Position numbers and translations under genes: made by a program. Positions 31,040-39,889 of a stretch of 64,000 nucleotides of DNA are shown one piece after another. Location: assembly GCF_006874585.1 (NCBI RefSeq), contig NZ_CP029761.1, forward strand, positions 3,808,001-3,872,000, given 5' to 3'. The notes beneath the pieces are model-generated. The model ran no database searches. It saw only the letters and a list, made by a program, of their open reading frames with translations, and had not been told where the DNA came from. The stretch is from Sphingomonas sp. IC081. GTDB lineage: Bacteria; Pseudomonadota; Alphaproteobacteria; Sphingomonadales; Sphingomonadaceae. Numbering within the stretch: the first letter of the stretch is position 1; each line of letters starts with the position of its first letter.

Positions 31040-32605
31040 ATGTTGAAGGCGCTCCGCCGCACCACCGCCGTCGTCCTGCTGAGCGCCACCGCGCTCGCAG
31101 GCACGGCACAGGCCGACACCAACGGCCAGCCGACCACCGCGACGATCGCAGCCGACAAGCCCGGCCCGGTCTACCACAAGGAAGTCTTCACCCAGTTCGC
31201 CGAGCACCTCGGCACGGGCATCTACGGCGGCCTGTGGGTCGGCAAGAACAGCAAGATCCCCAACACCAACGGTTTCCGCAACGACGTCGTCTCGGCGCTG
31301 CGCGAGCTGCAGGTGCCGGTGATCCGCTGGCCCGGCGGCTGCTTTGCCGACGAATACCACTGGCGTGAAGGCATCGGCGCGCCTGCCAAGCGCCCGGTCA
31401 AGGTCAACACCCACTGGGGCGGCGTGACCGAACCCAACGCGGTGGGCACCCACGAATTCTTCGAACTGCTCCGCCAGGTCGGCGCGGAAGCCTATATCGC
31501 CGGCAACGTCGGTGACGGCACCCCGCGCGAAATGGCCGAATGGGTCGAATACATGACCGCGCCTGCCGGCTCGCTGGCCGACGAACGCGCCAAGAACGGC
31601 CACAAGGAGCCGTGGAAGGTCGCCTACTTCGGCGTCGGCAACGAGCTGTGGGGCTGCGGCGGCAACATGCGCCCCGAGTTCGCGGCGGACGAGACGCGCC
31701 GCTATGCGACCTTCGTGAAGGCGCCTGCGGGCACCCGGATCATCAAGGTCGCCTCGGGCGCCAACGTCGACGACTACAACTGGACCGAGACGATGATGCG
31801 CGTCGCCGGCGGCAACGTCGACGGCCTCTCGCTCCACTACTACACCCTGCCCGAAGGCGGCTGGCCGCCCAAGGCCGATCCGGTCAACTTCGACGAGCAC
31901 GGCTGGGCCGATACGCTGAACGAAGCGCGCCGGATGGACGAGCTGATCACCAGGCACTCGGCGATCATGGACAAGTACGATCCCGAGAAGAAGGTCTTCC
32001 TCGCGGTCGACGAGTGGGGTTCGTGGTATGCCCAGGATCCGGGCACGCATCCCGGCTTCCTGCGCCAGCAGAACACCCTGCGCGATGCGCTGATCGCCTC
32101 GATCAACCTCGACATCTTCGCCAAGCATGCCGACCGCGTGCGCATGACCGCCATCGCCCAGATGGTGAACGTGCTGCAGGCGATGATCCTGACCGACGGC
32201 AACAAGATGGTGCTGACGCCGACTTACTGGGTCTTCGACATGTACAAGCCGTGGCAGGACGCGACGGTGCTGCCGATCGAGATCAAGTCGCCGTGGTATT
32301 CGAAGGACCAGTTCACGATGCCCGCGATCAGCGGCTCGGCGGTGAAGGGCAAGGACGGCAAGATCCATGTCGGCCTGTCGAACCTCGATCCGAACCAGTC
32401 CAACACCGTGACGATCAAGCTCGACGGCGTCGCGGCCGGCGGTGTCACCGGCAAGATCCTGACGGCCCCGGCGATCAATTCGCACAACACCTTCGACGCA
32501 CCTGGCGTGGTGAAGCCGGAGGCGTTCTCGGGCGCGAGCGTCCAGGGCGGCCAGCTTGTCGTCACCCTGCCGGCCAAGTCGGTCGTGGTGCTCGAACTGC
32601 AATGA
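31040..32605 (+). CDS. Secreted GH51 alpha-L-arabinofuranosidase
   Basis: The 521-aa enzyme has a signal peptide (LKALRRTTAVVLLSATALAGTAQA) and a GH51 (beta/alpha)8 barrel. The acid/base Glu202 lies in FGVGNELWGCGG and the nucleophile Glu325 in AVDEWGSWY. RWPGGCFADEYHWREGIG and LSLHYYTLPEGGW are typical. The C-terminal beta domain ends in SVVVLELQ. ATG 31040 follows GGGAGAGGA. It releases arabinose from arabinan or arabinoxylan side chains, probably in the periplasm. Its stop overlaps dgoK (ATGA). Confidence 0.94.
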   Translation: MLKALRRTTAVVLLSATALAGTAQADTNGQPTTATIAADKPGPVYHKEVFTQFAEHLGTGIYGGLWVGKNSKIPNTNGFRNDVVSALRELQVPVIRWPGGCFADEYHWREGIGAPAKRPVKVNTHWGGVTEPNAVGTHEFFELLRQVGAEAYIAGNVGDGTPREMAEWVEYMTAPAGSLADERAKNGHKEPWKVAYFGVGNELWGCGGNMRPEFAADETRRYATFVKAPAGTRIIKVASGANVDDYNWTETMMRVAGGNVDGLSLHYYTLPEGGWPPKADPVNFDEHGWADTLNEARRMDELITRHSAIMDKYDPEKKVFLAVDEWGSWYAQDPGTHPGFLRQQNTLRDALIASINLDIFAKHADRVRMTAIAQMVNVLQAMILTDGNKMVLTPTYWVFDMYKPWQDATVLPIEIKSPWYSKDQFTMPAISGSAVKGKDGKIHVGLSNLDPNQSNTVTIKLDGVAAGGVTGKILTAPAINSHNTFDAPGVVKPEAFSGASVQGGQLVVTLPAKSVVVLELQ

Positions 32606-33486
32606 GCGTGAAGCACGTCGTCGGAGACTGGGGCACCACGCGCCTGCGGCTGTTCCGTATGGATGGCGGCGATGTCGACGCCCGGCTCGATGGGCCGGGC
32701 GCGCTCGCCGGTGATGCCGAGGGCGCGCTGGCCGAAAGGCTGGACGTCTGGAAGGCGGAAGGTGCTTTGTCCGAAGTCGTGCTGTGCGGCATGGCCGGTG
32801 CGCCGGGCGCGCTCGTCGCGGCAGGCTATGCGGCCTGCCCGGCGGACGCCGCCCACTGGCTGTCCTCGCGCACCCGGCTCGAAGTGGCGGGGATCCCGGT
32901 CTCGGTGCTGCCGGGGCTGAGCTGCACGGATTCCGAGGGCGTGCCCGAAGTGATGCGGGGCGAGGAGGCGCAAGTCTTCGGCGCCCTCGCGCTCCATCCC
33001 GAACTTGGCCAGGGCGAACACCTGATCGCGCTGCCCGGCACCCATTGCAAGTGGGTCTCGGTGGTCAACGGCACGATCGTCGGCTTCCGCACCCACCCGA
33101 CCGGCGAACTCTATGCGCTGCTGGCGGGCCAGTCGACGCTGACCGGGCCGGATACACCGGGTGAGGGCACGTTCGACGACGGGTTTGCCCGCGGCACCGA
33201 ACGCTGCGAGGAACCGCTGACCGGCGCCCTGTTCGAAGCCCGCGCCGCGCGGATGCTCGATGGGCGCTCGAAAGACTGGTCGCGCGGCTATATCTCCGGC
33301 CTGCTGATCGGCGGCGAAGTCGCCGCGCAAGTGCCGGAAGGCATTTCGGTGGTGCTGATCGGCGACCAGGCGCTTGTGGCGCTTTATGATCGCGCGCTGG
33401 CGGCCCGTGGCTGCACCTCGCGCAAGATCGATGGCGATGCGGCGGTTCTCGCCGGGCTCGCCATCGCGAAAGGACAGAAGGCATGA
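32602..33486 (+). CDS. dgoK: 2-Dehydro-3-deoxygalactonokinase DgoK
   Basis: The 294-aa kinase starts VVGDWGTTRLRLFRM, the DgoK family opening (xDWGTTxLR), and contains LPGTHCKWVSVVNGTIVGFRTHPTGELYALL, also typical. It phosphorylates 2-dehydro-3-deoxy-D-galactonate at O6 in the De Ley-Doudoroff pathway. It overlaps the GH51 gene and dgoA by 4 bases on each side, so it is firmly in the operon. Its presence implies D-galactose or D-galactonate as a second substrate of the locus. Confidence 0.93.
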   Translation: MSVKHVVGDWGTTRLRLFRMDGGDVDARLDGPGALAGDAEGALAERLDVWKAEGALSEVVLCGMAGAPGALVAAGYAACPADAAHWLSSRTRLEVAGIPVSVLPGLSCTDSEGVPEVMRGEEAQVFGALALHPELGQGEHLIALPGTHCKWVSVVNGTIVGFRTHPTGELYALLAGQSTLTGPDTPGEGTFDDGFARGTERCEEPLTGALFEARAARMLDGRSKDWSRGYISGLLIGGEVAAQVPEGISVVLIGDQALVALYDRALAARGCTSRKIDGDAAVLAGLAIAKGQKA

Positions 33487-34115
33487 AGATCGAAGACGTT
33501 CTGGCCGCAGGCCATGCACCCGTTGTGGCGATCCTGCGCGGCATCCAGACCCATGAGGCGGTCGCCATCGGCGAGGCGCTGGTGGAAGCCGGCGTGCGCA
33601 TCATCGAGGTGCCGTTCAACTCGCCCGATCCGGCCGGCTCGATCGGCGCCATGGTCGAGGCGCTGGGCGACCGCGCGGCCATCGGCGGCGGCACCGTGAT
33701 CGGCACCGACCTTGCCGAAACGCTGGCGGGCGTGGGCGGCACGTTCATGGTCTCGCCCAATGTCGATCCCGCCGTCATCACGCGCTCGATCGAACTGGGC
33801 ATGGACGTCCTGCCCGGCTTCCTGACCCCGACCGAAGCGTTCGCCGCCGTGGCGGCAGGCGCCCGCGACCTCAAGCTGTTCCCCGGCTCGGTGCTGGGCA
33901 GCGGCTACATCAAGGCGATCCGCGAAGTGCTGCCCAAGACCAGCCGCGTCTGGGCGGTGGGCGGCGTGGGCGCTGCCAATGTCGCGGAATACCGCGCGGC
34001 GGGCGTCTATGGCATCGGCGTCGGTGGCAGCCTCTACAAGCCCGGCTTCGATGCCGCGACGGTTGGCGCCAAGGCGGCCGAACTGGTCGCCGCGTGGAAC
34101 GCAGCCGGGGGCTGA
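33483..34115 (+). CDS. dgoA: 2-Dehydro-3-deoxy-6-phosphogalactonate aldolase DgoA
   Basis: The 210-aa protein is a class I KDPG/KDPGal aldolase. It shows VVAILRGIQTHEAVAIGEALVEAGVRIIEVPFNSPDP, with the Glu of IEVPFNSP (KDPGal type), and DLKLFPGSVLG, where Lys forms the Schiff base. GVGAANVAEYRAAGVYGIGVGGSLY binds phosphate. It yields pyruvate and glyceraldehyde 3-phosphate. It follows dgoK with ATGA overlap, and the NSP rather than TLR pattern favours galactonate over gluconate. Confidence 0.93.
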   Translation: MKIEDVLAAGHAPVVAILRGIQTHEAVAIGEALVEAGVRIIEVPFNSPDPAGSIGAMVEALGDRAAIGGGTVIGTDLAETLAGVGGTFMVSPNVDPAVITRSIELGMDVLPGFLTPTEAFAAVAAGARDLKLFPGSVLGSGYIKAIREVLPKTSRVWAVGGVGAANVAEYRAAGVYGIGVGGSLYKPGFDAATVGAKAAELVAAWNAAGG

Positions 34116-34117
34116 GC

Positions 34118-35134
34118 ATGATCCGCAAGTTTTCGTTCCTGCTCGGTCTCGCCGCGCTGGGCCTGACCGGCAGTGTCGGCGCGCAACAGACGGACGGAGC
34201 GCCGACGCTCAATTCGCAGATGACCGGCGACCTCGTGGTCCACGATCCGGTCATCATCCGCGAGGGCGACACCTACTACGTCTTCTCCACCGTGGGCCGC
34301 TATGTCGGCATCAAGACCTCGAAGGACCTCAAGAGCTGGAAGGACGCAGGCGTCGTCTTTGCCGAGATTCCGGCATGGGCGAAGCAGGCGGTGCCCGGCA
34401 CCGAGGGCATCTGGGCGCCGGACATTTCCTATGTGAACGGCGAATACCGGCTCTATTACTCGGTCTCGACGTTCGGCTCGAACCGCTCGGCGATCGGTCT
34501 TGCGACCAGCAAGACGCTCGATCCCAGGGCCAAGGGGTATGGCTGGAAGGATCAGGGGCTGGTCGTCATGTCCACGAAGGACGATGACTTCAACGCCATC
34601 GACCCGAACTTCGTGGCTGACGATCAGGGGCGCCAGTGGCTTGTCCTTGGCAGCTTCTGGTCGGGCATCAAGCTGTTCCCGCTCGATCCGAAGACCGGCA
34701 AGGTCGCGCCGGGCACCGAACCCTATGCGATCGCCCGCCGTCCGGCCCCTGCCGGCGGTCCCGCCCCGATCGAGGCGCCGTTCATCATCCCGCACGGCGG
34801 CTGGTATTACCTGATCGCCAGCTACGACTATTGCTGCAAGGGCGTGAACAGCACCTATTACACGGTCGTCTCGCGTTCGAAGAAGATCACCGGCCCCTAC
34901 AAGGGCAAGGACGGCAGCGACATGATGCAGGGCGGCGGCACCATCCTGCTGCGCGCCGATCTGGAGGAGAAGCAGCGCTTCCGCGGCCCCGGCCACGCGG
35001 GCGCCTTCACCGACAAGGACGGCACGACCTACCTCGCCTACCACGCCTACGACAAGGAAGCCGAAGGCCGCCCGACGCTGCGCATCGCGCCGATCGTCTG
35101 GGGCGCCGACGGCTGGCCTACGGCGCAATACTGA
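34118..35134 (+). CDS. Secreted GH43 endo-arabinanase-type hydrolase
   Basis: The 338-aa protein has a signal peptide (FLLGLAALGLTGSVGAQQ) and a five-bladed GH43 propeller. The base Asp43 lies in VVHDPVIIREGDTYYVFST, the pKa-modulating Asp in NAIDPNFVADDQGRQWLV, and the acid Glu in IEAPFIIPHGGWYYL. SYDYCCKGVNSTYYTVV and FRGPGHAGAF are typical of arabinanases (subfamily 5 type). The start ATG 34118 is 3 bases after dgoA. It would cut the alpha-1,5-arabinan backbone in the periplasm or outside. Confidence 0.9.
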   Translation: MIRKFSFLLGLAALGLTGSVGAQQTDGAPTLNSQMTGDLVVHDPVIIREGDTYYVFSTVGRYVGIKTSKDLKSWKDAGVVFAEIPAWAKQAVPGTEGIWAPDISYVNGEYRLYYSVSTFGSNRSAIGLATSKTLDPRAKGYGWKDQGLVVMSTKDDDFNAIDPNFVADDQGRQWLVLGSFWSGIKLFPLDPKTGKVAPGTEPYAIARRPAPAGGPAPIEAPFIIPHGGWYYLIASYDYCCKGVNSTYYTVVSRSKKITGPYKGKDGSDMMQGGGTILLRADLEEKQRFRGPGHAGAFTDKDGTTYLAYHAYDKEAEGRPTLRIAPIVWGADGWPTAQY

Positions 35135-35146
35135 GACCCACCAGCT

Positions 35147-35178
35147 GACACCCCGGCCCCTGCGCCGGGGTGTCCTTT
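35147..35178 (+). terminator. Hairpin terminator after the endo-arabinanase gene
   Basis: GACACCCCGGC (35147-35157) pairs with GCCGGGGTGTC (35164-35174), followed by CTTTTC. It may end the 27489-35134 operon or reduce read-through to the next GH43 gene. Confidence 0.8.
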
Positions 35179-35233
35179 TCCCCGGAGCGATCCGGGACAC
35201 CAGAAACAAACCCGATAACGGAAGAGGACCGTC

Positions 35234-36655
35234 ATGAATTTTCCCCTTTCGCGCCGCGCCTTTGCTGCCGGAGCCGCGCTGCTGCCGATGGCCTGCACCT
35301 CTGCCGGAAAGGGCGCGCTCGGACCGAGCGCGGCGCCCTCGGCAACGCCGGTCCCCGTCAATCCGCTGGTCCGCCAGCGCGCCGACGCGCAGGTCTTCCG
35401 TCATCACGACGGCAACTATTACCTGACCGGCTCGGTGCCCGAGTACGACCGCCTCGTGCTGCGCCGTTCGAAGACCGTCGCCGGCCTTGCCACCGCCGAG
35501 GAACGTGTGCTGTGGCGCCATGAGAAGACCGGCCCGATGTCCGGCTTCCTCTGGGCGCCCGAACTGCACCTGATCGACAACCGCTGGGTCATGTACTTCG
35601 CGGCTGGCCCCAGCGGCGGCGGCGAGGACGTGTTCCGCATCCGCACGTTTGCCGTGGTCTGCGACGGTCCCGACCCGATGACCGGCAACTGGAGCGTTCT
35701 GGGCGAGTTCAAGGCGCCCTGGGACAGCTTCAACCTCGATTCGACCAGCTTCATCCACCGCGGCGTGCGCTACTTCTCGTGGGCGCAGCGTGAGCCGGGC
35801 ATCGAGACCAACTCGAACCTCTACATCGCGCCGATGAAGGACGCGCTGACGCTCTCGGCCGCGCCGACGCGGCTTTCGGTGCCGACGCTCGACTGGGAAA
35901 TCCGCGGCTACAAGGTCAACGAGGCCCCGGCGGTGATCGAGCACGCCGGCAAGCTGTTCATGACCTATTCGGCCAGCGCCACCGACGCGCGCTATTGCCT
36001 CGGGCTGCTGTCGATCGATGCCGAGGCGAACCTGATGGACGCCAAGGCCTGGACCAAGTCGCCCGAGCCGGTCTTCGTGACCTGCCGCGAAACCTCGGTC
36101 TACGGCCCCGGCCACAACAGCTTCACCGAAGACGAGCAGGGCCGTCCGCTGCTGGTCTACCATGGCCGCGACTACGAGGCGATCCAGGGCGATCCGCTGT
36201 TCAACCCGGACCGCCACACCCGCGTCCAGCGCCTCTATTTCGACGACAAGGGCATGCCCGATTTCGGCGTGCCGGTGGGCAATGGCGCGATGCCGGACCG
36301 CTTCGTCTCGGTCGCCCGCCCGGGCACCTACATGGCGCACGAGGGCACCCGCATGACCAGCGCCAGGGTGGCACTGCCGCAGACCCAGTTCCGCGTGGAG
36401 GATGCGGGTGCGGGCACGGTGACGCTTTCGCCGATCCTGCTGTCCGATCATTGCCTGACGGCGACGGACGATGGCGGCGTGGCCGTGGCGCCGCGCTCGG
36501 CCGCGCCGGGGCAGAAGTTCCGCCGCGTGACGGCAGGCGGGGGCGCGGTGCGATTCGTTTCGGCGAGCGATCCGGCCAAGGCCCTGACAGTGGCACCGGA
36601 CGGTCTGCGGCTGGCGCCGGGCCAGGATGTCGCGAGCGCCTGGAAGGTCGACTGA
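35234..36655 (+). CDS. GH43 arabinofuranosidase-type lipoprotein with Tat-like signal
   Basis: The 473-aa product begins NFPLSRRAFAAGAALLPMACTS: a twin-arginine-type SRRAF motif and a lipobox with Cys21, so probably a Tat-exported lipoprotein. The GH43 propeller has RADAQVFRHHDGNYYLTGSVPEYD (base Asp), LDSTSFIHRGVRYFSWAQ and VNEAPAVIEHAGKLFMTYS (acid Glu), followed by YGPGHNSFTEDEQGRPLLVYHGRDYE. The last ~100 residues look like an AbfB-type (CBM42-like) beta-trefoil with LSDHCLTATDDGG and FVSASDPAKALTVAPDG. GGAAGAGG lies before ATG 35234. It probably trims arabinofuranosyl groups. Confidence 0.88.
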   Translation: MNFPLSRRAFAAGAALLPMACTSAGKGALGPSAAPSATPVPVNPLVRQRADAQVFRHHDGNYYLTGSVPEYDRLVLRRSKTVAGLATAEERVLWRHEKTGPMSGFLWAPELHLIDNRWVMYFAAGPSGGGEDVFRIRTFAVVCDGPDPMTGNWSVLGEFKAPWDSFNLDSTSFIHRGVRYFSWAQREPGIETNSNLYIAPMKDALTLSAAPTRLSVPTLDWEIRGYKVNEAPAVIEHAGKLFMTYSASATDARYCLGLLSIDAEANLMDAKAWTKSPEPVFVTCRETSVYGPGHNSFTEDEQGRPLLVYHGRDYEAIQGDPLFNPDRHTRVQRLYFDDKGMPDFGVPVGNGAMPDRFVSVARPGTYMAHEGTRMTSARVALPQTQFRVEDAGAGTVTLSPILLSDHCLTATDDGGVAVAPRSAAPGQKFRRVTAGGGAVRFVSASDPAKALTVAPDGLRLAPGQDVASAWKVD

Positions 36656-36698
36656 CGCGCTGAAAGCGCGTCATAAACTCAGACCAGAAGCAAACGAG

Positions 36699-36732
36699 AG
36701 CCCCGCCCGGCAGCTGCCGGGCGGGGCTTTTC
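36699..36732 (+). terminator. Rho-independent terminator after the GH43 lipoprotein gene
   Basis: AGCCCCGCCCGGCAG (36699-36713) pairs directly with CTGCCGGGCGGGGCT (36714-36728), followed by TTTCC. It is a strong GC stem with a short T-run. Confidence 0.88.
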
Positions 36733-36817
36733 CGTGGTCGCCCAGGGCCATGTGCGTTAAATGTGCCACACTTATTTCATCATTTTTGCAGCGTTTTTGC
36801 TTTTCCGCTTGCGTGAG

Positions 36818-36848
36818 ATTAGTCCGACTAATAATTAGTCTGAGTAAT
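36818..36848. promoter_or_regulatory. Two tandem GntR-type operators upstream of the TonB receptor
   Basis: ATTAGTCCGACTAAT (36818-36832) is a perfect palindrome about a central base, and ATTAGTCTGAGTAAT (36834-36848) is the same with one broken pair. Centres are 16 bases apart, about 1.5 helical turns. They lie 46-76 bases before ATG 36894 and probably overlap the promoter, consistent with repression by the GntR protein at 26609-27376. Confidence 0.75.
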
Positions 36849-36893
36849 CTAAGGGGCATGGTATGGGCCAGCCCCACATGGGAGGGTTGATCC

Positions 36894-39728
36894 ATGGCGC
36901 TCAAGCCATTTGCTTTCTGCACGGCATCCGTTCTCGCGCTCGGCCTCGCCAGCGTTGCCCAGGCGCAGGACACCGCACCGCAGGCCGTTGCCGACGATGC
37001 CGCTGCGCCCAGCACCGAAGACATCATCGTGACCGGCGTGCGCGCCTCGATCGTCGGCGCGCTCAACAGCCGCAAGAACAACATCCAGATCGTCGATTCG
37101 ATCGTGGCCGAAGACGTCGGCAAGCTTCCCGACAACAACGTCGTCGAGGCGCTCCAGCGCGTGACCGGCATCCAGGTGACCGACCGTGCGGGCGGTGAAA
37201 CCGGCACGATCACGATCCGCGGCCTGTCCGATCCCGTCACCACCTGGAACGGCCGCAACATCTTCACCGCTGCGGGTACCTCGTTCGCGCTGCAGGACAT
37301 TTCCTCGAACCTCGTGCGCAAGATCGACGTCTACAAGACGCGTTCGGCCGACCAGCTCGAATTCGGCCTCGCCGGCCAGATCGACGTCGCCACGCGCCGT
37401 CCGTTCGACTTCGACGGTTTCACGATCTCGGGCCTCGCGCGCGGCGTCTACAGCGAACTGGCCGACAAGTTTAATCCCAACGTGGCGCTGCTGGTCAGCG
37501 ATCGCTGGGAAACCGGCATCGGCGAGATGGGCTTCCTGATCAACGGCAGCTACACCCGCGCCAAGTATCGCAACCAGAACGTGCAGGCCGGCGCGCTGGT
37601 GCCGTTCGCCACCGAAAATCCCCCTTCGGGCACCTGGCTGACGCCGCTCCAGCGCATCTTCCCGCGCACCGACCCGGACAACCCCTACTGGACCCCGGGC
37701 CTGAACGCGGGCCTGCCCACCACCCCGGGTTCGACGCTGAACATCGACGGCGTCGAGGTGCCCTACTACCTCTCGCGCGACGCGGTCATCAGCTCCGACC
37801 TCTATGGCAAGCGTGAGCGTCCCTCGATCAACGCGGCCTTCCAGTGGGCACCGAACGACCGTTCGACCTACACCGCCGAGTTCTATTACACCGGCTTCCG
37901 CGGCACGACCTTCAACTCGATGATGTTCAGCTATGCCGACTGGTGGGGCGATCTCGGCAGCGATCCGGGCTCGACCTTCGAGCTTTACGACGGCACCAAC
38001 ATCATCAAGTCGCGCACGATGGGCGATGTGGCCGGCTTCAACAGCGCCGACTATGCGACCAACAAGACCGACAGCTATGTCTACGCCCTGAACGCGGCCT
38101 GGGACGTGGGTGCGCGCGGCAAGATCACCGCCGACCTCGCCTATCAGGACAGCAAGAACGAAACCTCGTTCTTCGCGATGCGCACCAACCGCGGTCCGCT
38201 GGATCTCGACGTCGACTTCAACGCCGGCGGCGGCATCCCGTCCTACAGCTTCGGCACGCCCGAAGTGCTGACCGATGCCAATGCCTGGACGGTCGGCGAC
38301 CTGTTCGACAATGGCAACAAGAGCAAGGGCAGCGCCTGGACCTTCCAGCTCGACGGTTATTACGAGTGGGACGAAGGTTTCCTGCGCCGCATCAAGGCGG
38401 GCTTCCGCTACGACAACCGCAGCGCCAGCACTTTCGTGCGGGAACAGAGCGCGGGCGCTCTGGGCGGCACGCTGGCCTCGCTGGGTGACGATTACACCTT
38501 CACCAACAGCGGCTTCTTCGACGGCCGCGCCGATGTGCCGACCAGCTGGGTGCTCGCCAACGGCCCGGCGCTCTACAAGAACGCCGATGCCATCCGTTCG
38601 CTCTATCAGGCGGTGAACCCGAACCTGCTGCTGTCCGACCAGATGTCGTTCGGCCGCGTGTTCGACATCAACGAAGTGACGCTGGCTGGCTACGTGATGG
38701 CTGACGGCCAGATCGACATCTTCGGCCGTCCGCTGATGATCGAGGGCGGCGCGCGCCTCGTCACGATCGATACCGACTACAACTATTTCGATCGGTACAA
38801 CGGCTTCGCCCGTACCGGCGTGTCGACCGGCGAGGCCAAGCTGCTGCCCAGCTTCACGGCGCGTTACGAGATCACGCCGAACCTGCGCATCCGCTTCAAC
38901 TACGGTGAGACGCTGCGCCGTCCGGCCTTCGGCGACCTCAACCCGAACGTCTCGCTCACCGGCGACCTTTCGGGCCTCGGTTTCGGTACCGGCAGCGCGG
39001 GCAACGCCAACCTGAAGGCGACCACCTCGAAGAACTACGACCTTGCGATCGAGTGGTACTTCGAGCGCAACAGCGCGATCTTCGTCACCGGCTTCCGCCG
39101 CGAGATCAAGGGGCTGGTGGTGCCGCTCACCACGCTGGAATACATCCCCAACAACACGATCGAGGGCAGCACCGCGACCGACTACTTCCAGGTCACCCGC
39201 CCGACCAACGCATCGGACGGCGTGCTCAAGGGCGTGGAAATCGGCCTGACCTACTTCCCGACCTACCTGCCCAGCATCCTCGACGGTCTGGGCTTCCAGG
39301 GCAGCGCGACGATCCTCGATTCGGAACAGACGATCCCCGAAGTCGATGCGCAGGGGAACACCACCTATACCAAGTCGGCGTTCTTCGCGGTGTCGAAGTT
39401 CTCCTACAACGCCACGCTGGCCTACCAGCGCGGCCCGGTCGGTGCGCGTCTGTCCTATGTCTGGCGCAAGGGCTTCCTCAACAACAACGAGGCGCGGGCC
39501 TTCGCCAACCCGATCGGCATGTGGCGCAAGCCCGAGAAGAGCCTGGACTTCCAGCTCACCTACAACATCACCGACGACATCGGCCTGACCTTCGACGCGG
39601 TGAACCTCACCAAGGCGAAGCAGCAGAACTACTACAAGTACGACACGGCCGGCGGCCCGGTGACGATGAACTCGAGCACGCTGCTGATCGACCGCACCTT
39701 CGCGGCGGGCGTTCGCTTCAAGTTCTGA
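36894..39728 (+). CDS. TonB-dependent receptor (oligosaccharide uptake)
   Basis: The 944-aa outer-membrane protein has a signal peptide ending in VAQAQD, a TonB-box region (DIIVTGVRASI), a plug domain (VAEDVGKLPDNNVVEALQRVTGIQVTDR and ETGTITIRGLSD in outline) and a long beta-barrel ending in the aromatic signature GVRFKF. The DVGKLPDNNVAEALQRV type is common in sphingomonad and Caulobacter carbohydrate receptors. It follows strong operators and is preceded by GH43/GH51 genes, so arabino-oligosaccharides are the likely cargo. A strong terminator follows. Confidence 0.95.
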   Translation: MALKPFAFCTASVLALGLASVAQAQDTAPQAVADDAAAPSTEDIIVTGVRASIVGALNSRKNNIQIVDSIVAEDVGKLPDNNVVEALQRVTGIQVTDRAGGETGTITIRGLSDPVTTWNGRNIFTAAGTSFALQDISSNLVRKIDVYKTRSADQLEFGLAGQIDVATRRPFDFDGFTISGLARGVYSELADKFNPNVALLVSDRWETGIGEMGFLINGSYTRAKYRNQNVQAGALVPFATENPPSGTWLTPLQRIFPRTDPDNPYWTPGLNAGLPTTPGSTLNIDGVEVPYYLSRDAVISSDLYGKRERPSINAAFQWAPNDRSTYTAEFYYTGFRGTTFNSMMFSYADWWGDLGSDPGSTFELYDGTNIIKSRTMGDVAGFNSADYATNKTDSYVYALNAAWDVGARGKITADLAYQDSKNETSFFAMRTNRGPLDLDVDFNAGGGIPSYSFGTPEVLTDANAWTVGDLFDNGNKSKGSAWTFQLDGYYEWDEGFLRRIKAGFRYDNRSASTFVREQSAGALGGTLASLGDDYTFTNSGFFDGRADVPTSWVLANGPALYKNADAIRSLYQAVNPNLLLSDQMSFGRVFDINEVTLAGYVMADGQIDIFGRPLMIEGGARLVTIDTDYNYFDRYNGFARTGVSTGEAKLLPSFTARYEITPNLRIRFNYGETLRRPAFGDLNPNVSLTGDLSGLGFGTGSAGNANLKATTSKNYDLAIEWYFERNSAIFVTGFRREIKGLVVPLTTLEYIPNNTIEGSTATDYFQVTRPTNASDGVLKGVEIGLTYFPTYLPSILDGLGFQGSATILDSEQTIPEVDAQGNTTYTKSAFFAVSKFSYNATLAYQRGPVGARLSYVWRKGFLNNNEARAFANPIGMWRKPEKSLDFQLTYNITDDIGLTFDAVNLTKAKQQNYYKYDTAGGPVTMNSSTLLIDRTFAAGVRFKF

Positions 39729-39780
39729 TCTGATACCGGCAGGCCGCAGCGGATCGCCATTCGCGTTGCAGCCTGCCACC

Positions 39781-39842
39781 AGCGGCCGGTTCCCGGGGAT
39801 TTCTCTCCCAACACGCCCCGGGAACCGGCCGCTCTTGTTTTT
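39781..39842 (+). terminator. Strong rho-independent terminator after the TonB receptor
   Basis: An 18-base perfect stem (39781-39798 with 39816-39833) is followed by CTTGTTTTTG. The loop is 17 bases long. Confidence 0.93.
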
Positions 39843-39889
39843 GCACGATGAATGTTGCCAGTCGCTCGCCAGACCATGAAGGGGTAACG

